NCBI RefSeq assembly: GCF_001591605.1
Contig: NZ_BCVF01000013.1
Coordinates: 1-64,000 of the forward strand
Reading direction: 5' to 3'
DNA from: Bacillus badius NBRC 15713
GTDB taxonomy: Bacteria > Bacillota > Bacilli > Bacillales > Domibacillaceae
Length of the DNA stretch: 64,000 bases
Positions within the stretch are counted from its first letter, which is position 1. Each line of letters starts with the position of its first letter. A program made the position numbers and the translations under genes. Positions 1-8,572 of the stretch are shown one piece after another. The notes under the pieces were generated by a model, which was not told the origin of the DNA, searched no databases, and worked only from the letters and a program-made list of their open reading frames with translations.

Positions 1-26
1 AGCTGCCTCTAGGAGAAGAGGCAGCT
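1..26 (-). terminator. Hairpin downstream of the RDD gene, probable terminator
   Basis: Two 10-base arms (1-10 and 17-26) pair perfectly around a 6-base loop just after the RDD stop codon. For the minus strand the U-tract would lie left of the window, so it cannot be checked; read on the plus strand the hairpin is followed by TCTTGTTTTC. Confidence 0.55.
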
Positions 27-36
27 TCTTGTTTTC

Positions 37-465
37 TTACAGCCAGACGATTTTCTCTGATTCTGGCTTTTCGCTTGTTACATACGTGCCGGCAATAAAA
101 TCATGAATTGCACGCTTATCCTCACGCAAACCGACCATGAAGGCGCTGATAATCAAACCGATTCCTAAAGTCAGCACATACACAAGCCCAGCTACTACTG
201 TTCGCATAAACATCGCTCCGATTCCTAGTTTTTCCCCATTCACCTTCACAATGCGAATGCGCATGATCTTCTTTCCAATCGTATAGCCGGACCAAACAAC
301 AGGGGTAATTAAAGCATAAACAAAATTCAATGAATTCGTAAATGCATCTCCATCCCAATCACCCGCAATAAAATAGCTAATAATAGACAAAGGCACTCCA
401 ATAATCAGTCCATCTAATAAGTTGGCTACCAGCCTTATCCAAAACCCTGCCGGTTGTGTCATCAT
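37..465 (-). CDS. RDD family membrane protein
   Basis: A 142-residue integral membrane protein with an RDD domain: the opening GFWIRLVANLLDGLIIG carries the Arg and Asp that name the family, and about three hydrophobic segments follow (roughly 10-30, 45-60, 88-110). RDD proteins are poorly understood; some affect transport or ion homeostasis. AAAGGAG lies 9 bases before the first of two ATG codons, which supports this start. The stop of the M48 peptidase-ankyrin gene lies just upstream in the same direction, so the two are probably one operon. The exact role cannot be read from the sequence. Confidence 0.85.
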   Translation of the reverse strand: MMTQPAGFWIRLVANLLDGLIIGVPLSIISYFIAGDWDGDAFTNSLNFVYALITPVVWSGYTIGKKIMRIRIVKVNGEKLGIGAMFMRTVVAGLVYVLTLGIGLIISAFMVGLREDKRAIHDFIAGTYVTSEKPESEKIVWL

Positions 466-486
466 ATCATTTCTCTCCTTTTCTGA

Positions 487-1902
487 TCATTCACTTGCTT
501 TCTTTAGTGATTCAATTATATGACGATTGCCTGTCTCAATTGCATGCATTAAAATCGTTATATTTTCGCTATCCTTGTGCTCCGCATCCGCCCCGAGCTC
601 CAAGAGTGCCGAGACTGTCGCTGGATCTTCGCTGAGAACCGCATAGAATAAAGGCGTTGTTTCAGCCTCCTTACTTTGATAGTTTGGATCGCCTCCTGCT
701 CTTCCCAGACGTTTCACCATTTCGGCATTGCCCTGCTCAGCGGCTTTGGCCAATGGAGTCATTCCATAATAATCTTCCTCATTGGGATTGGCTCCTGCTT
801 TCAACAGCAACTCTACCATTTTCGGATTATTATCAAGCACCGCCCAATGAAGCGGCGTATACCCTTGATTATCGATCGCATGAACATCCTCGTCTTTTTC
901 AATAAAGGCGGCTACTTTTTCTGTATTTCCGGCCACAGCTGCTTCAATGATTGGCGGGATTGGCTCTGCCGTCCCTTCCTCTTCACCGTAATCTTCATAC
1001 TCTTCATAGCCTTCTCCAGCTGTCCATTCGGCGATTTTTTCAAAAGCGTAAACTCCCGCCGCTACAAACAAGGCAAAAATAGCTGCAGTTGTCGGCACCC
1101 ACAGCCAAATAAGCTTAGATGTTTTTTTCTCAATGACGGTTTGCTCCGGTTCACCAAAGAATACAGCAATCTCATTAATTCTTTTTGGCAAAGGCGGGTG
1201 TGTAGACAGCATTTCGCTTAGCCAGACAAAAAAACCTTTTTCCTTATTCATCTGATCTAAATACTCTGCTCTGTTCACCTGCTGATAAAGTTCCTTGCCC
1301 ACGGCAAGAATGGTTAAACTTCTCTTGGCAGCTTCCCTATTATTAATGTAATAAGCAGCGTACCTGTCGCACGTATACTCACAAGCCCGCAAATACAATT
1401 CGGCAATGCCGGGAATCCACATAGCCGGCAGGATAAACATCATTTTAGTGAGATGATTCCGCTTTATATGAGCTAACTCATGTGCAATGACAAACGTTAA
1501 TTCATCTTTGGCCTCATGATGAGCCAGTTCAAAAATCTCTGAATATAGCACAACCATATTCCGTCCGAAAAAGCGCGTGGCAAAAGCATTTAGTATGCCT
1601 TGCGATTCCATCACATACACATCCGGCACCTGTTTAATTTCCATTGCCTCACTTAGTTTTTTGACTTGCCCATACACTTCTGGAAATTGGTTTTCTGTCA
1701 GCTTGACTGCATTTGCGCGAATATGCCCAAGCGAAAGTGCATGCAAAAACAATGAAAGAGCAAACAACCCTAAAATAATAAAAATACCTATAATCGAAGC
1801 TATTAAACCCACATAAGTAACAAGACTTATGATAAGAACAAGCCAAAAGTATTTTTTCTCGTTTTTATGAACGAGACTCTGAAGAGGAATTTCTTGATTC
1901 AT
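487..1902 (-). CDS. M48 family zinc metallopeptidase fused to ankyrin repeats
   Basis: A membrane-bound M48 (HtpX/Ste24-like) peptidase. With the Met start at 1902 the protein has 471 residues. Two N-terminal membrane segments (about 20-60) are followed by the zinc motif HELAH (about 141-145) and the third-ligand Glu in EYTCD (about 175). A third membrane segment (about 264-288) and a very acidic Glu/Tyr/Gly linker lead to four or five ankyrin repeats (about 314-465; typical phrases GYTPLHWAV and LLLKAGANPN). M48 enzymes degrade damaged or unwanted membrane proteins; the ankyrin tail probably binds a partner or substrate, which is inference. In-frame codons upstream to 1935 are possible, but no good ribosome site serves them; AAAGGAG sits 14 bases before the chosen ATG, which is long. 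Probably cotranscribed with the RDD gene. Confidence 0.85.
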   Translation of the reverse strand: MNQEIPLQSLVHKNEKKYFWLVLIISLVTYVGLIASIIGIFIILGLFALSLFLHALSLGHIRANAVKLTENQFPEVYGQVKKLSEAMEIKQVPDVYVMESQGILNAFATRFFGRNMVVLYSEIFELAHHEAKDELTFVIAHELAHIKRNHLTKMMFILPAMWIPGIAELYLRACEYTCDRYAAYYINNREAAKRSLTILAVGKELYQQVNRAEYLDQMNKEKGFFVWLSEMLSTHPPLPKRINEIAVFFGEPEQTVIEKKTSKLIWLWVPTTAAIFALFVAAGVYAFEKIAEWTAGEGYEEYEDYGEEEGTAEPIPPIIEAAVAGNTEKVAAFIEKDEDVHAIDNQGYTPLHWAVLDNNPKMVELLLKAGANPNEEDYYGMTPLAKAAEQGNAEMVKRLGRAGGDPNYQSKEAETTPLFYAVLSEDPATVSALLELGADAEHKDSENITILMHAIETGNRHIIESLKKASE

Positions 1903-2047
1903 TTTACTTATCTTAGCTCCTTTTTTAATCATCATCTTAGAATAACAGCGAAACGTAAAACATGCTATAGGAATAGAGCAGAAAAGTGAGTTTCTGCCTA
2001 AAGTGACGACTATTTATTTCAATGGATTTACATTTAAAGGAAGAAAC

Positions 2048-2087
2048 ACAAAAAACCTAGGGGACTCTAGAAGAAGGTTCCCTAGGA
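2048..2087 (-). terminator. Rho-independent terminator after the MFS gene
   Basis: On the minus strand a CCTAGGG/CCCTAGG hairpin is followed by TTTTTTGTG. It lies about 140 bases beyond the MFS stop codon and closes the FAD oxidoreductase-MFS transcription unit. Confidence 0.75.
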
Positions 2088-2228
2088 GAGGGGCGATTCA
2101 TCGGAAAAGCCTGAAGAATATTGCTGTAAAAAGTTCACCAAGCCAATGAACGCTGTCTTTTCATCTGCCTTTCTCTTCATTGCTATGCGCAAGGCAGATA
2201 AAGCTGCCAGACTGTCTGCCTTGCTAAA
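2082..2228 (-). other. Open frame continuing after the MFS stop codon
   Basis: The reading frame of the half-size MFS protein continues for 48 codons after its TAA, without interruption, to a TAG inside the terminator hairpin. The hypothetical peptide is helix-like (AALSALRIAMKRKADEK) and not membrane-like. It could be the former end of a longer protein, a short gene with start ATG at 2177, or chance. There is no strong ribosome site before that ATG. The rest of 1903-2081 shows no gene. Confidence 0.25.
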
Positions 2229-2762
2229 TTAAGGCTTTTGTTTCCATAACATCCATCCGCTAATCACATACACGATCGAAGCCAGATAGAAGATCGTTCC
2301 GATTGTGAGAAAGTCAACAATATAGCCGGTTAAAATAATCGCAATGGCCGCTGCGATAGATGTCCATGTATGATAATGGCCGATTTGCCTTCCGGCCGTT
2401 TCCTTCGCAACATAGCGGGCGAGTGACGTTTTTTCGGTATTTTTCTGCAAGGCGCCCAAAAGCCCCATAACAATTTGCAATATGTACACTTGCCATACTT
2501 GATCAACCAGCGGGAAAAACAACAGAATGACGGCCGTCCCCCACGTATACGTAACGAGTAGCACTTTATCGCCCAAATGATCAGCCATCTTTCCGATCAC
2601 TGGATAGGCTAGTGCAGAGGTTAATGCAAATAAACCGTATGCCCATCCAAATTGCGCATAACTATCGCCTACGTTTCGCAACAGCAGGACGTAAAAGGGA
2701 AAAATCATGCTGCCGGCCATCATAATTAAGCTTTGTGCCCATATAAACTGGCGGAAATTCAT
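2229..2762 (-). CDS. Half-size MFS transporter-like membrane protein
   Basis: A 177-residue protein with five or six membrane helices. It has the MFS loop between helices 2 and 3 (GKMADHLGDK, about 57-66), but normal MFS carriers have 12 helices and about 400 residues, so this is a single half-domain. It could work as a dimer or be the remnant of a full-length carrier. Its ATG overlaps the TGA of the FAD oxidoreductase gene by 4 bases, so the two are translationally coupled and probably cooperate. Substrate unknown. Confidence 0.7.
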   Translation of the reverse strand: MNFRQFIWAQSLIMMAGSMIFPFYVLLLRNVGDSYAQFGWAYGLFALTSALAYPVIGKMADHLGDKVLLVTYTWGTAVILLFFPLVDQVWQVYILQIVMGLLGALQKNTEKTSLARYVAKETAGRQIGHYHTWTSIAAAIAIILTGYIVDFLTIGTIFYLASIVYVISGWMLWKQKP

Positions 2763-4195
2763 CTTCCATACTCCTCATAGAAAAAATTCATAAAACGTTC
2801 ATCCGGATCGTACTTTCTTTTCATCTGAAAAAATTCTTTGCTGCGCGGATATGCACGGTGCAATTGTCTTTTATCCGGATAAGAATAATAGGGCAAATAG
2901 TAGCTGCCATCGTGTGCAAGCGTGACATCAATCATTTTTCTAATAACCGTTTCCGTATGCCGCCTGTCCGCAGTGGACGTTCCTTGATTAATCAGCAAAA
3001 CCAGTGCAAACATGTCTGCTTTGGCATAGGACAACACAGCCTGTTCATCTTTCTCCACATAGCGGATTGTAATATTCAGCAAATTAAACTTCTCTTCCTG
3101 CTGCAGCACTTCCCGCAGATCATCGATGTAGTCAGTAAATTGATTGACGGGAACAAAATATTCCTGCAGCACCTCGGTTCGGCTGCTGCTCTCATATTCC
3201 ATGAATGCTGTTTCCGATCTCATGACATTGTTTCTAGTCTCAAACTTGCCATTTCCCCGCTCCATATACATTCGCTGCAGCTCCCAAAACTTATCCTTTC
3301 CCCAATCACTATAACGGGACAGGCCCAGCAGCAGCTTAGGCGCAGCAATGATTCGGTCTTTTTTCAACTGACTGTAGCCGGTCCGGTCATGCTTGCTGGC
3401 CGCCTTTGTCCAGTTTGTTACATACATCTCCCGCAAAAAACTATCAGGCGCTATCGAGATCCGGGCCAGATGCATTTTAACCTGCGGCTGACCGGCTGCT
3501 TTACGAAAGTAGGACGCATATTCCTTGTAATCTATCATTCTCGTATGCGTTTCATATAATTCATCCTCTGCTAACGTAAGGGTGACATCCAGAATGATCC
3601 CGAATAGGCCGTAGCCCCCGATGACGAGCGGAAACAGCTCTTTATTTTCTTCTCTGCTGACGTTAATAATTTTGCCTTCAGGCGTTAGCAGCCGAAAAGA
3701 TTCAACCGTGTCAATTAACGAGCCGTAGCGAATGTCCCGCCCATGGACGTTGACGCTGAGCGAGCCGCCGACAGTGAAGATATTCTGTGATTGCATCACT
3801 TTGACAGCGAGCCCATAAGGATTAATCCGCTGCTGAATATCGTCCCAGGTCGCTCCGCTTTGCACAGTAATTGTCCGCTTTTTAGGATCAAAATGCAGAA
3901 TTTTATTATACTTCTTCATATCAATCATGATCGCATTCGGATAATATGTATGACCTCCCTGGCTATGCTGCATGCCGGCAATAGACAGCTTGCTGTCTGT
4001 ATCATTTGCCTCACGGACAATTTTTTGCAGCTGCTCTTCTCCTGCTGCCTGTTGGATGCTTTTTACCTCTGTAGGCAGCAGCCGGCCGGCATCATTGGCG
4101 AGCGGGCGGGAAAAGTGCTGGTTATACATATAGGCAGAGCTTGCAAACAGCACACTATATCCAATTAAAAAAGAAATGATTGCTCTTTTTCCCAT
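2759..4195 (-). CDS. FAD-binding oxidoreductase (FAD_binding_4/PCMH type), membrane anchored
   Basis: A 478-residue oxidase or dehydrogenase of the vanillyl-alcohol oxidase flavoprotein superfamily. An N-terminal membrane helix (about 4-22) is followed by the FAD domain (about 50-225) with HSQGGHTYYPNA, VQSGATWDDI and GGSLSVNVHGRD; the substrate-binding half fills the rest. The best ribosome site is GGAGG four bases before the ATG at 4195; the ATG at 4231 has none. Sugar, alcohol or sugar-lactone substrates are common in the family, but the substrate is not readable here. It is first in an operon with the half-size MFS protein. Confidence 0.75.
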   Translation of the reverse strand: MGKRAIISFLIGYSVLFASSAYMYNQHFSRPLANDAGRLLPTEVKSIQQAAGEEQLQKIVREANDTDSKLSIAGMQHSQGGHTYYPNAIMIDMKKYNKILHFDPKKRTITVQSGATWDDIQQRINPYGLAVKVMQSQNIFTVGGSLSVNVHGRDIRYGSLIDTVESFRLLTPEGKIINVSREENKELFPLVIGGYGLFGIILDVTLTLAEDELYETHTRMIDYKEYASYFRKAAGQPQVKMHLARISIAPDSFLREMYVTNWTKAASKHDRTGYSQLKKDRIIAAPKLLLGLSRYSDWGKDKFWELQRMYMERGNGKFETRNNVMRSETAFMEYESSSRTEVLQEYFVPVNQFTDYIDDLREVLQQEEKFNLLNITIRYVEKDEQAVLSYAKADMFALVLLINQGTSTADRRHTETVIRKMIDVTLAHDGSYYLPYYSYPDKRQLHRAYPRSKEFFQMKRKYDPDERFMNFFYEEYGR

Positions 4196-4360
4196 AAGCC
4201 CTCCGGAAAAAATTGTCTGTTTTTGTTCCATCTATCATTTAACACCATTTTACTTTTTAATTAAAATTTGGTTATTTACCTTATTATGCATGAATTCGAC
4301 AAGTTTTTCTATCATTATTTTTCGGGAAATAAAGTCAAGAAACGGCTGATCACCTTATAA

Positions 4361-4411
4361 AAAAAGAAGCTGCTCAACGAGCTGGCATCTTGCCGCTGTT
4401 GAGTAGCTTCT
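4361..4411 (-). terminator. Terminator after the SLH-amidase gene
   Basis: AAGAAGCT(A/G)CTCAAC arms pair around a GC-rich loop, and the minus-strand copy ends in a U-rich tract. It lies 10 bases after the amidase stop codon. The space from 4196 to 4360 is A+T-rich and holds only the likely FAD-operon promoter region. Confidence 0.85.
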
Positions 4412-4421
4412 TGATTTTAGA

Positions 4422-5870
4422 TTATTTTGCTGCGCTATAAAGGGAGTCCACTTGATAGCCTTTGGCTTTATAGTAGTCTAGAATTCCAAGATAAAGCGCT
4501 TTGGCGGCTTGTGTACGCCAGTAATCTGACTTCAGCTTTTCATTGTCCTTTGCATTGTCAATGAATCCAAGCTCAGCAAGCGCAGCCGGCATGCTGTTGT
4601 ATTTGATTACATAATAACCGTATGGTTTAACTCCGCGGTTTTTCAACTGTAAAGCATCAAGCATCCGCTGTTGAATTTTTGTGGCTAGCAGTTTGCTGTC
4701 AGATACATAAGGGTTAGTGGCTGCTGATGAATAATAATAGGTTTCTGTACCATTCCCTGCCCCGTTGCTAGCATTTGCATGAATGCTGACAAAGACATTG
4801 CCGTTTTTGCTTTTAGCAAACTTCGTGCGGTCTGATAGGGACGGGAACGTATCGCCGGTACGGGTCATATACACTTTAAATGGTGTTTTCTTGAATAATT
4901 CATTTGTTTTTAATCCAGTATCAAGCACAACATCCTTTTCGCGCAAGTTAAAGCCTGAGGCGCCAGGATCAGTGCCGCCGTGTCCAGGATCAAGAATGAT
5001 TACTTGATTGGCAAGCCGCGGATCGGCATTGCCGATGGTGCCGGGGTTGCTGCCATTGTCATCCTCGCCCGGCCGGCTGTTACTGGCTTCTTCTGTATTT
5101 CTCAGATAGCTTTTATGGACAAAGCCAGTGCCATTAGCTGATTTAATATAAACCCAACTGCCAACTTCATGGCTGCTTACTACTTTTACATCTTTTTGCA
5201 GAGAAGCACTTTTGCTGTACCTCGTAGATGGGCCTGTACGGACATTTAAATTGTTTGTGTTCACCCAAAATGTTTGTTTGAAGCTTGCTGTCTGTTTCAT
5301 GCGAAATTCCGGATTGATTGCACGGGCAAGAAACACAGAAAAGTCTACACGAGTAATTTGTTTGTCCGATCCAAATGTGCCATCTTCCATTCCGCTTGCA
5401 ATTCCGCGGGATGTTAGCGCTTTGGCTGCCCCGGACAGGCTGCCTCCAAACTCATAGCCGAACGCTCTTGACATCATGACAGCCATTTCGCCGCGTGTGA
5501 CGTCTTTATCAGGAAGAAATCTTCCGCCGCTGTAGCCTGACAGAATTCCTTTATCAACTGCTGATTGAATATAACCGGAAGAAGGATTGCTTGCTGCTAC
5601 ATCCTTAAAAACCGTCTGCTTCTGTTTTCCATCTAATTGCAGGGCGCGCGCAATAAACGTCGCTGCTTCCGCTCTTGTCACGATTGTATCAGGGGCAAAG
5701 ATTGTTGCAGATGAACCAGTGGCAATTCCCCCTTCCGCCAGATAATTTACTTCTTTTAATGCCCGCTTAGGCACATCGGTGAAACCGCTTGCCTGGGCTG
5801 TCGTATGAAATCCAAATAGAGGAAGAATAAAGCAAAACGCCAGCGTCAAAATAATTGAACTCTTTCTCAC
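4422..5870 (-). CDS. SLH-domain N-acetylmuramoyl-L-alanine amidase (Amidase_3)
   Basis: A secreted cell-wall hydrolase that cuts the bond between muramic acid and the stem peptide. From the GTG at 5870 it has 482 residues: a signal peptide (cut near TAQA-S, about 28), three S-layer homology domains (about 30-190) that hold it to wall polymer, an SH3b domain (about 200-258; NLNVRTGPSTRYS), and a C-terminal Amidase_3 domain (about 290-475). Zinc ligands are visible: His in LDPGHGG, Glu in LREKD, His in SIHANAS; the catalytic Glu is in AELGFIDN. The GTG is preferred to the ATG at 5900 because AAGGGAG lies 8 bases before it and the signal peptide then has normal length. Monocistronic. Confidence 0.93.
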   Translation of the reverse strand: MRKSSIILTLAFCFILPLFGFHTTAQASGFTDVPKRALKEVNYLAEGGIATGSSATIFAPDTIVTRAEAATFIARALQLDGKQKQTVFKDVAASNPSSGYIQSAVDKGILSGYSGGRFLPDKDVTRGEMAVMMSRAFGYEFGGSLSGAAKALTSRGIASGMEDGTFGSDKQITRVDFSVFLARAINPEFRMKQTASFKQTFWVNTNNLNVRTGPSTRYSKSASLQKDVKVVSSHEVGSWVYIKSANGTGFVHKSYLRNTEEASNSRPGEDDNGSNPGTIGNADPRLANQVIILDPGHGGTDPGASGFNLREKDVVLDTGLKTNELFKKTPFKVYMTRTGDTFPSLSDRTKFAKSKNGNVFVSIHANASNGAGNGTETYYYSSAATNPYVSDSKLLATKIQQRMLDALQLKNRGVKPYGYYVIKYNSMPAALAELGFIDNAKDNEKLKSDYWRTQAAKALYLGILDYYKAKGYQVDSLYSAAK

Positions 5871-6113
5871 AAGTGTATCTCCCTTCACAAAATTTACCAT
5901 TTATATTCTAGCATATAATATGTCTGCTAAACATACAAAATTCGACTCTTATTGTATTCTTCGGTAAAAAAGGCTAAATATATAGGTTTCTCGACTTCTT
6001 GTAACGATAAAAATATCTTTGTAATGTTTTTGTAATAAAATATCCCAAAGTGACGCCAGTATAAATATTTCCTCCTGTTTTGGCAAAGCTATCATCGAAA
6101 GGAGGGATAGACA

Positions 6114-6257
6114 ATGAGTAAGCCGAGAACAAGCAGAAATCAATTTGCCTCAAACCGCACTGGTTCTCCTCCTACTTCCTTCGAAGGAAACAAAGGAAAA
6201 AAGATGCAGGATACATCAGGAAAGCATGCGCAAGTGATCCAGACGAAAGGCGAGTAA
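6114..6257 (+). CDS. sspN: Small acid-soluble spore protein, SspN-like
   Basis: A 47-residue basic, Gly/Ser/Thr/Asn-rich protein starting MSKPRTSRNQFASNRTG. Its GNKGKKMQDTSGKH stretch is close to the GNKGKQMQDQTGKQ core I recall for B. subtilis SspN, a minor spore-core protein made in the forespore. AAAGGAGGG ends 8 bases before the ATG, and a strong terminator follows, so it is a stand-alone gene. In B. subtilis sspN lies elsewhere, next to tlp. The family call rests on memory of a short sequence. Confidence 0.75.
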   Translation: MSKPRTSRNQFASNRTGSPPTSFEGNKGKKMQDTSGKHAQVIQTKGE

Positions 6258-6270
6258 TCTCTTGGTTCAC

Positions 6271-6316
6271 AAAAAAAGACAGGAAGCTGCCGTAACAGCC
6301 TCCTGTCTTTTTTTTC
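6271..6316. terminator. Bidirectional terminator between sspN and the squalene synthase-like gene
   Basis: AAAAAAAGACAGGA pairs with TCCTGTCTTTTTTTT, giving a U-tract in both directions. It serves the two convergent genes. Confidence 0.9.
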
Positions 6317-7133
6317 ATTTTTCTATTACTTGGCTCACCATTTCTGTGACCTCTGCTCTGCTCATTTTTTCTTTTCCTTTTTCCAAAGCAGACAGTGTGC
6401 CGTGAGCAAGGGCCAAAGGGATTTTGCAGAAGTTAAGAATCGAGCCCGGCTGGATATCTTCTATGTAACGGTCAGCCATGGCCAAGTTGCGTTTTGCGTA
6501 GCTGAACATGTCCTCTAATTCCCAGCCCTCGGGAAAAAAGCTGACACCTCGCTCGCGATCTTCCACATGATTGCGGAGAATATTAACCGACTGCAAGCCG
6601 CGCCCATAAGCAATCGCTAATTGTTTATCGGTTTCAGTGCCATCATGCCACTTCCAAATATCAGAAAGCATAACACCTACGAGCCCGGCAACATAATACG
6701 TATAATCATCTAAGTCTTGCTCGTCCTTCACTTTCCAGCCTTTCATCGCCCAGTCAGCCATGCCTTTTGCCATAATAGATGTCGCCTGTAAAACCGTATC
6801 AGCTGCTGTCTCTGGACAATACTCAATCCAATCCGCCAGCCGCAAAGTCACCTCCGGCAAAAATGCCCGATGCGGCGCAACAATAGACTCAAAGCTTTCC
6901 CGGTTGAACGGTCCTTCCAAGATCTCGCTGATAGAATTCAGCAGCTCGCTTTTCAACGCTGGCTCAAGTTCCGGATGGTCTTCAATTTCGTCGATCGCTC
7001 TCATGCATAAATAAGCTGCTGCTACCGCCTCCTGTACACCCGGATCAAGTTGGCTGATCGGAATAAAAAACGTTCTGCTCGTTTCTTTCAGTACATTGAT
7101 CGCATCTCTTTGTAATTCATTTCTTTCGCTCAT
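6315..7133 (-). CDS. Squalene/phytoene synthase family protein
   Basis: A 272-residue all-helical isoprenoid enzyme of the head-to-head prenyl synthase family, which joins two farnesyl or geranylgeranyl diphosphates to squalene, phytoene or dehydrosqualene. It resembles squalene synthase more than CrtB: ETSRTFFIPISQL, then the first Asp motif DEIED (48-52). The second motif reads NILRNHVEDRERG (184-196), with Asn188 where the family normally has Asp. The ATG at 7133 is chosen because AGGAGG lies 9 bases upstream; the in-frame ATG at 7169 would swallow this site. It stands alone, with no carotenoid or hopanoid genes in the window. It could make C30 terpenoids or act as a phosphatase as reported for YisP. 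Confidence 0.8.
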   Translation of the reverse strand: MSERNELQRDAINVLKETSRTFFIPISQLDPGVQEAVAAAYLCMRAIDEIEDHPELEPALKSELLNSISEILEGPFNRESFESIVAPHRAFLPEVTLRLADWIEYCPETAADTVLQATSIMAKGMADWAMKGWKVKDEQDLDDYTYYVAGLVGVMLSDIWKWHDGTETDKQLAIAYGRGLQSVNILRNHVEDRERGVSFFPEGWELEDMFSYAKRNLAMADRYIEDIQPGSILNFCKIPLALAHGTLSALEKGKEKMSRAEVTEMVSQVIEK

Positions 7134-7493
7134 CTGTTGCTGCCTCCTACTATTTTCACGGTCACCCACTAAATGTTTTTAGAAACCTGATAGTATTTTC
7201 ACTGATAACAGTATTTTAACATAAAAGAACCGCTTCTCCTTATATTTGATTTTCAAATCATCAATCTGTTAATTTATGGGACCGTTTCTGTCCTCCTTCA
7301 AAAGAATGCTTTGCACATTTGCTTGCAGAACTCCAAAAAACGAGTGATTGATCATGCGGCAGAGTTTATTCCTTTGTTATTCTTAGAAAAACTGCCTTAA
7401 GTACTTGTAAACTTTTGATGGCAAGTTAATAATAAAAATAAAGAAGAACAAATGTATGAACAGATAAGAAACTTGCTAAGGAGTCGTAGTGGA

Positions 7494-8516
7494 ATGGATG
7501 AGATCAAGGGGTTTTTTCAAAGAACAGGAGTTAAGCGCTTTCTTATTGCCGCTTTAATTATACTGATTTTATATTTAATGAGAAGCATGATTAATTTAAT
7601 CTTATTTACGTTTATTTTTGCTTTTTTAATGGACCGTCTCGTAGAGTTTACAGCTAAGCGCATCCCGTTGAACCGCAAGCTTCTCGTTTTATGCATGTAT
7701 TCCCTCATTGTTACTTTATTAACATTTGGGCTCGTGAAATACCTGCCTATTATTACTGTAGAAATCGGCCAGCTGATCAAGCGTATTACCGCGTTTTATG
7801 CCCAGCCGCACGACAATGTTTTTATGAACTATATTGAAGAGGTCATCTCCAGCGACCAAATTACTGCTTATTTAGAAAATGGCGTATCTTTTCTGATTAA
7901 ATCTTTTAGTGACATCAGCAAAACGAGCATCAATATCCTCATATCGCTAATCCTGAGCTTGTTTTTCCTGCTAGAGAAACCGCGCTTACAGGAGTTCACA
8001 CAGAAATTTAAGCATAGTAAAGTTGCCCCCTTTTATTATGAAATTGAGTATTTCGGAAGAAAGTTTACTCGCACATTCGGCAAAGTTATTGAAGCACAAT
8101 TTATTATCGCCTTTATTAATTGCATACTGTCGGTTATTGCATTGATGATTTTAGGTTTTCAGCAAATCTTCGGATTGGCCATTATGATTTTCTTTTTGGG
8201 GCTGATTCCTGTTGCTGGAGTGATTCTTTCACTCGTCCCGCTTTGCTTGATTGCTTATACGATTGGCGGGTTCATTAAAGTCATCTATGTTATCATTGCG
8301 ATCGCCATTATCCATGCGATTGAAGCGTATATTTTAAATCCGAAGCTGATGTCTTCAAAAACAGATCTGCCCGTCTTCTATACGTTTGTCGTGCTGATCT
8401 TCTCTGAGCATTTCTTCGGCGTCTGGGGACTGATCATCGGTATCCCTGTATTTGTCTTCCTGCTGGATGTACTAGAAGTGACCAATAAAGACACAGCGCC
8501 TCTTCCTCCATACTAA
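7494..8516 (+). CDS. AI-2E family transporter (YueF-like)
   Basis: A 340-residue polytopic membrane protein of the AI-2E (PF01594) family, with about seven or eight helices, a long central soluble stretch (about 70-190) and the conserved GLIPVAGVILS and HAIEAYILNPK phrases near the C-terminus. Family members include the E. coli TqsA exporter and Na+/H+ antiporters, so substrate is open. AAGGAG lies 10 bases before the ATG at 7494; the ATG at 7452 has only a weak purine stretch. The 360 bases upstream (7134-7493) hold no other gene. Confidence 0.85.
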   Translation: MDEIKGFFQRTGVKRFLIAALIILILYLMRSMINLILFTFIFAFLMDRLVEFTAKRIPLNRKLLVLCMYSLIVTLLTFGLVKYLPIITVEIGQLIKRITAFYAQPHDNVFMNYIEEVISSDQITAYLENGVSFLIKSFSDISKTSINILISLILSLFFLLEKPRLQEFTQKFKHSKVAPFYYEIEYFGRKFTRTFGKVIEAQFIIAFINCILSVIALMILGFQQIFGLAIMIFFLGLIPVAGVILSLVPLCLIAYTIGGFIKVIYVIIAIAIIHAIEAYILNPKLMSSKTDLPVFYTFVVLIFSEHFFGVWGLIIGIPVFVFLLDVLEVTNKDTAPLPPY

Positions 8517-8526
8517 CAGCAGCTTT

Positions 8527-8558
8527 GCAGCCTGTCCTGAAGACAGGCTGCTTTTTTT
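8527..8558 (+). terminator. Terminator after the AI-2E transporter gene
   Basis: GCAGCCTGTC pairs perfectly with GACAGGCTGC around a 5-base loop and is followed by seven T residues. Confidence 0.93.
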
Positions 8559-8572
8559 AAGCGACTAAGTCT

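Noticed and set aside
5949-6143. 64-codon minus-strand open frame
   Set aside because: It overlaps the ribosome site and start of the sspN-like gene, has no ribosome site of its own and encodes no recognisable protein.
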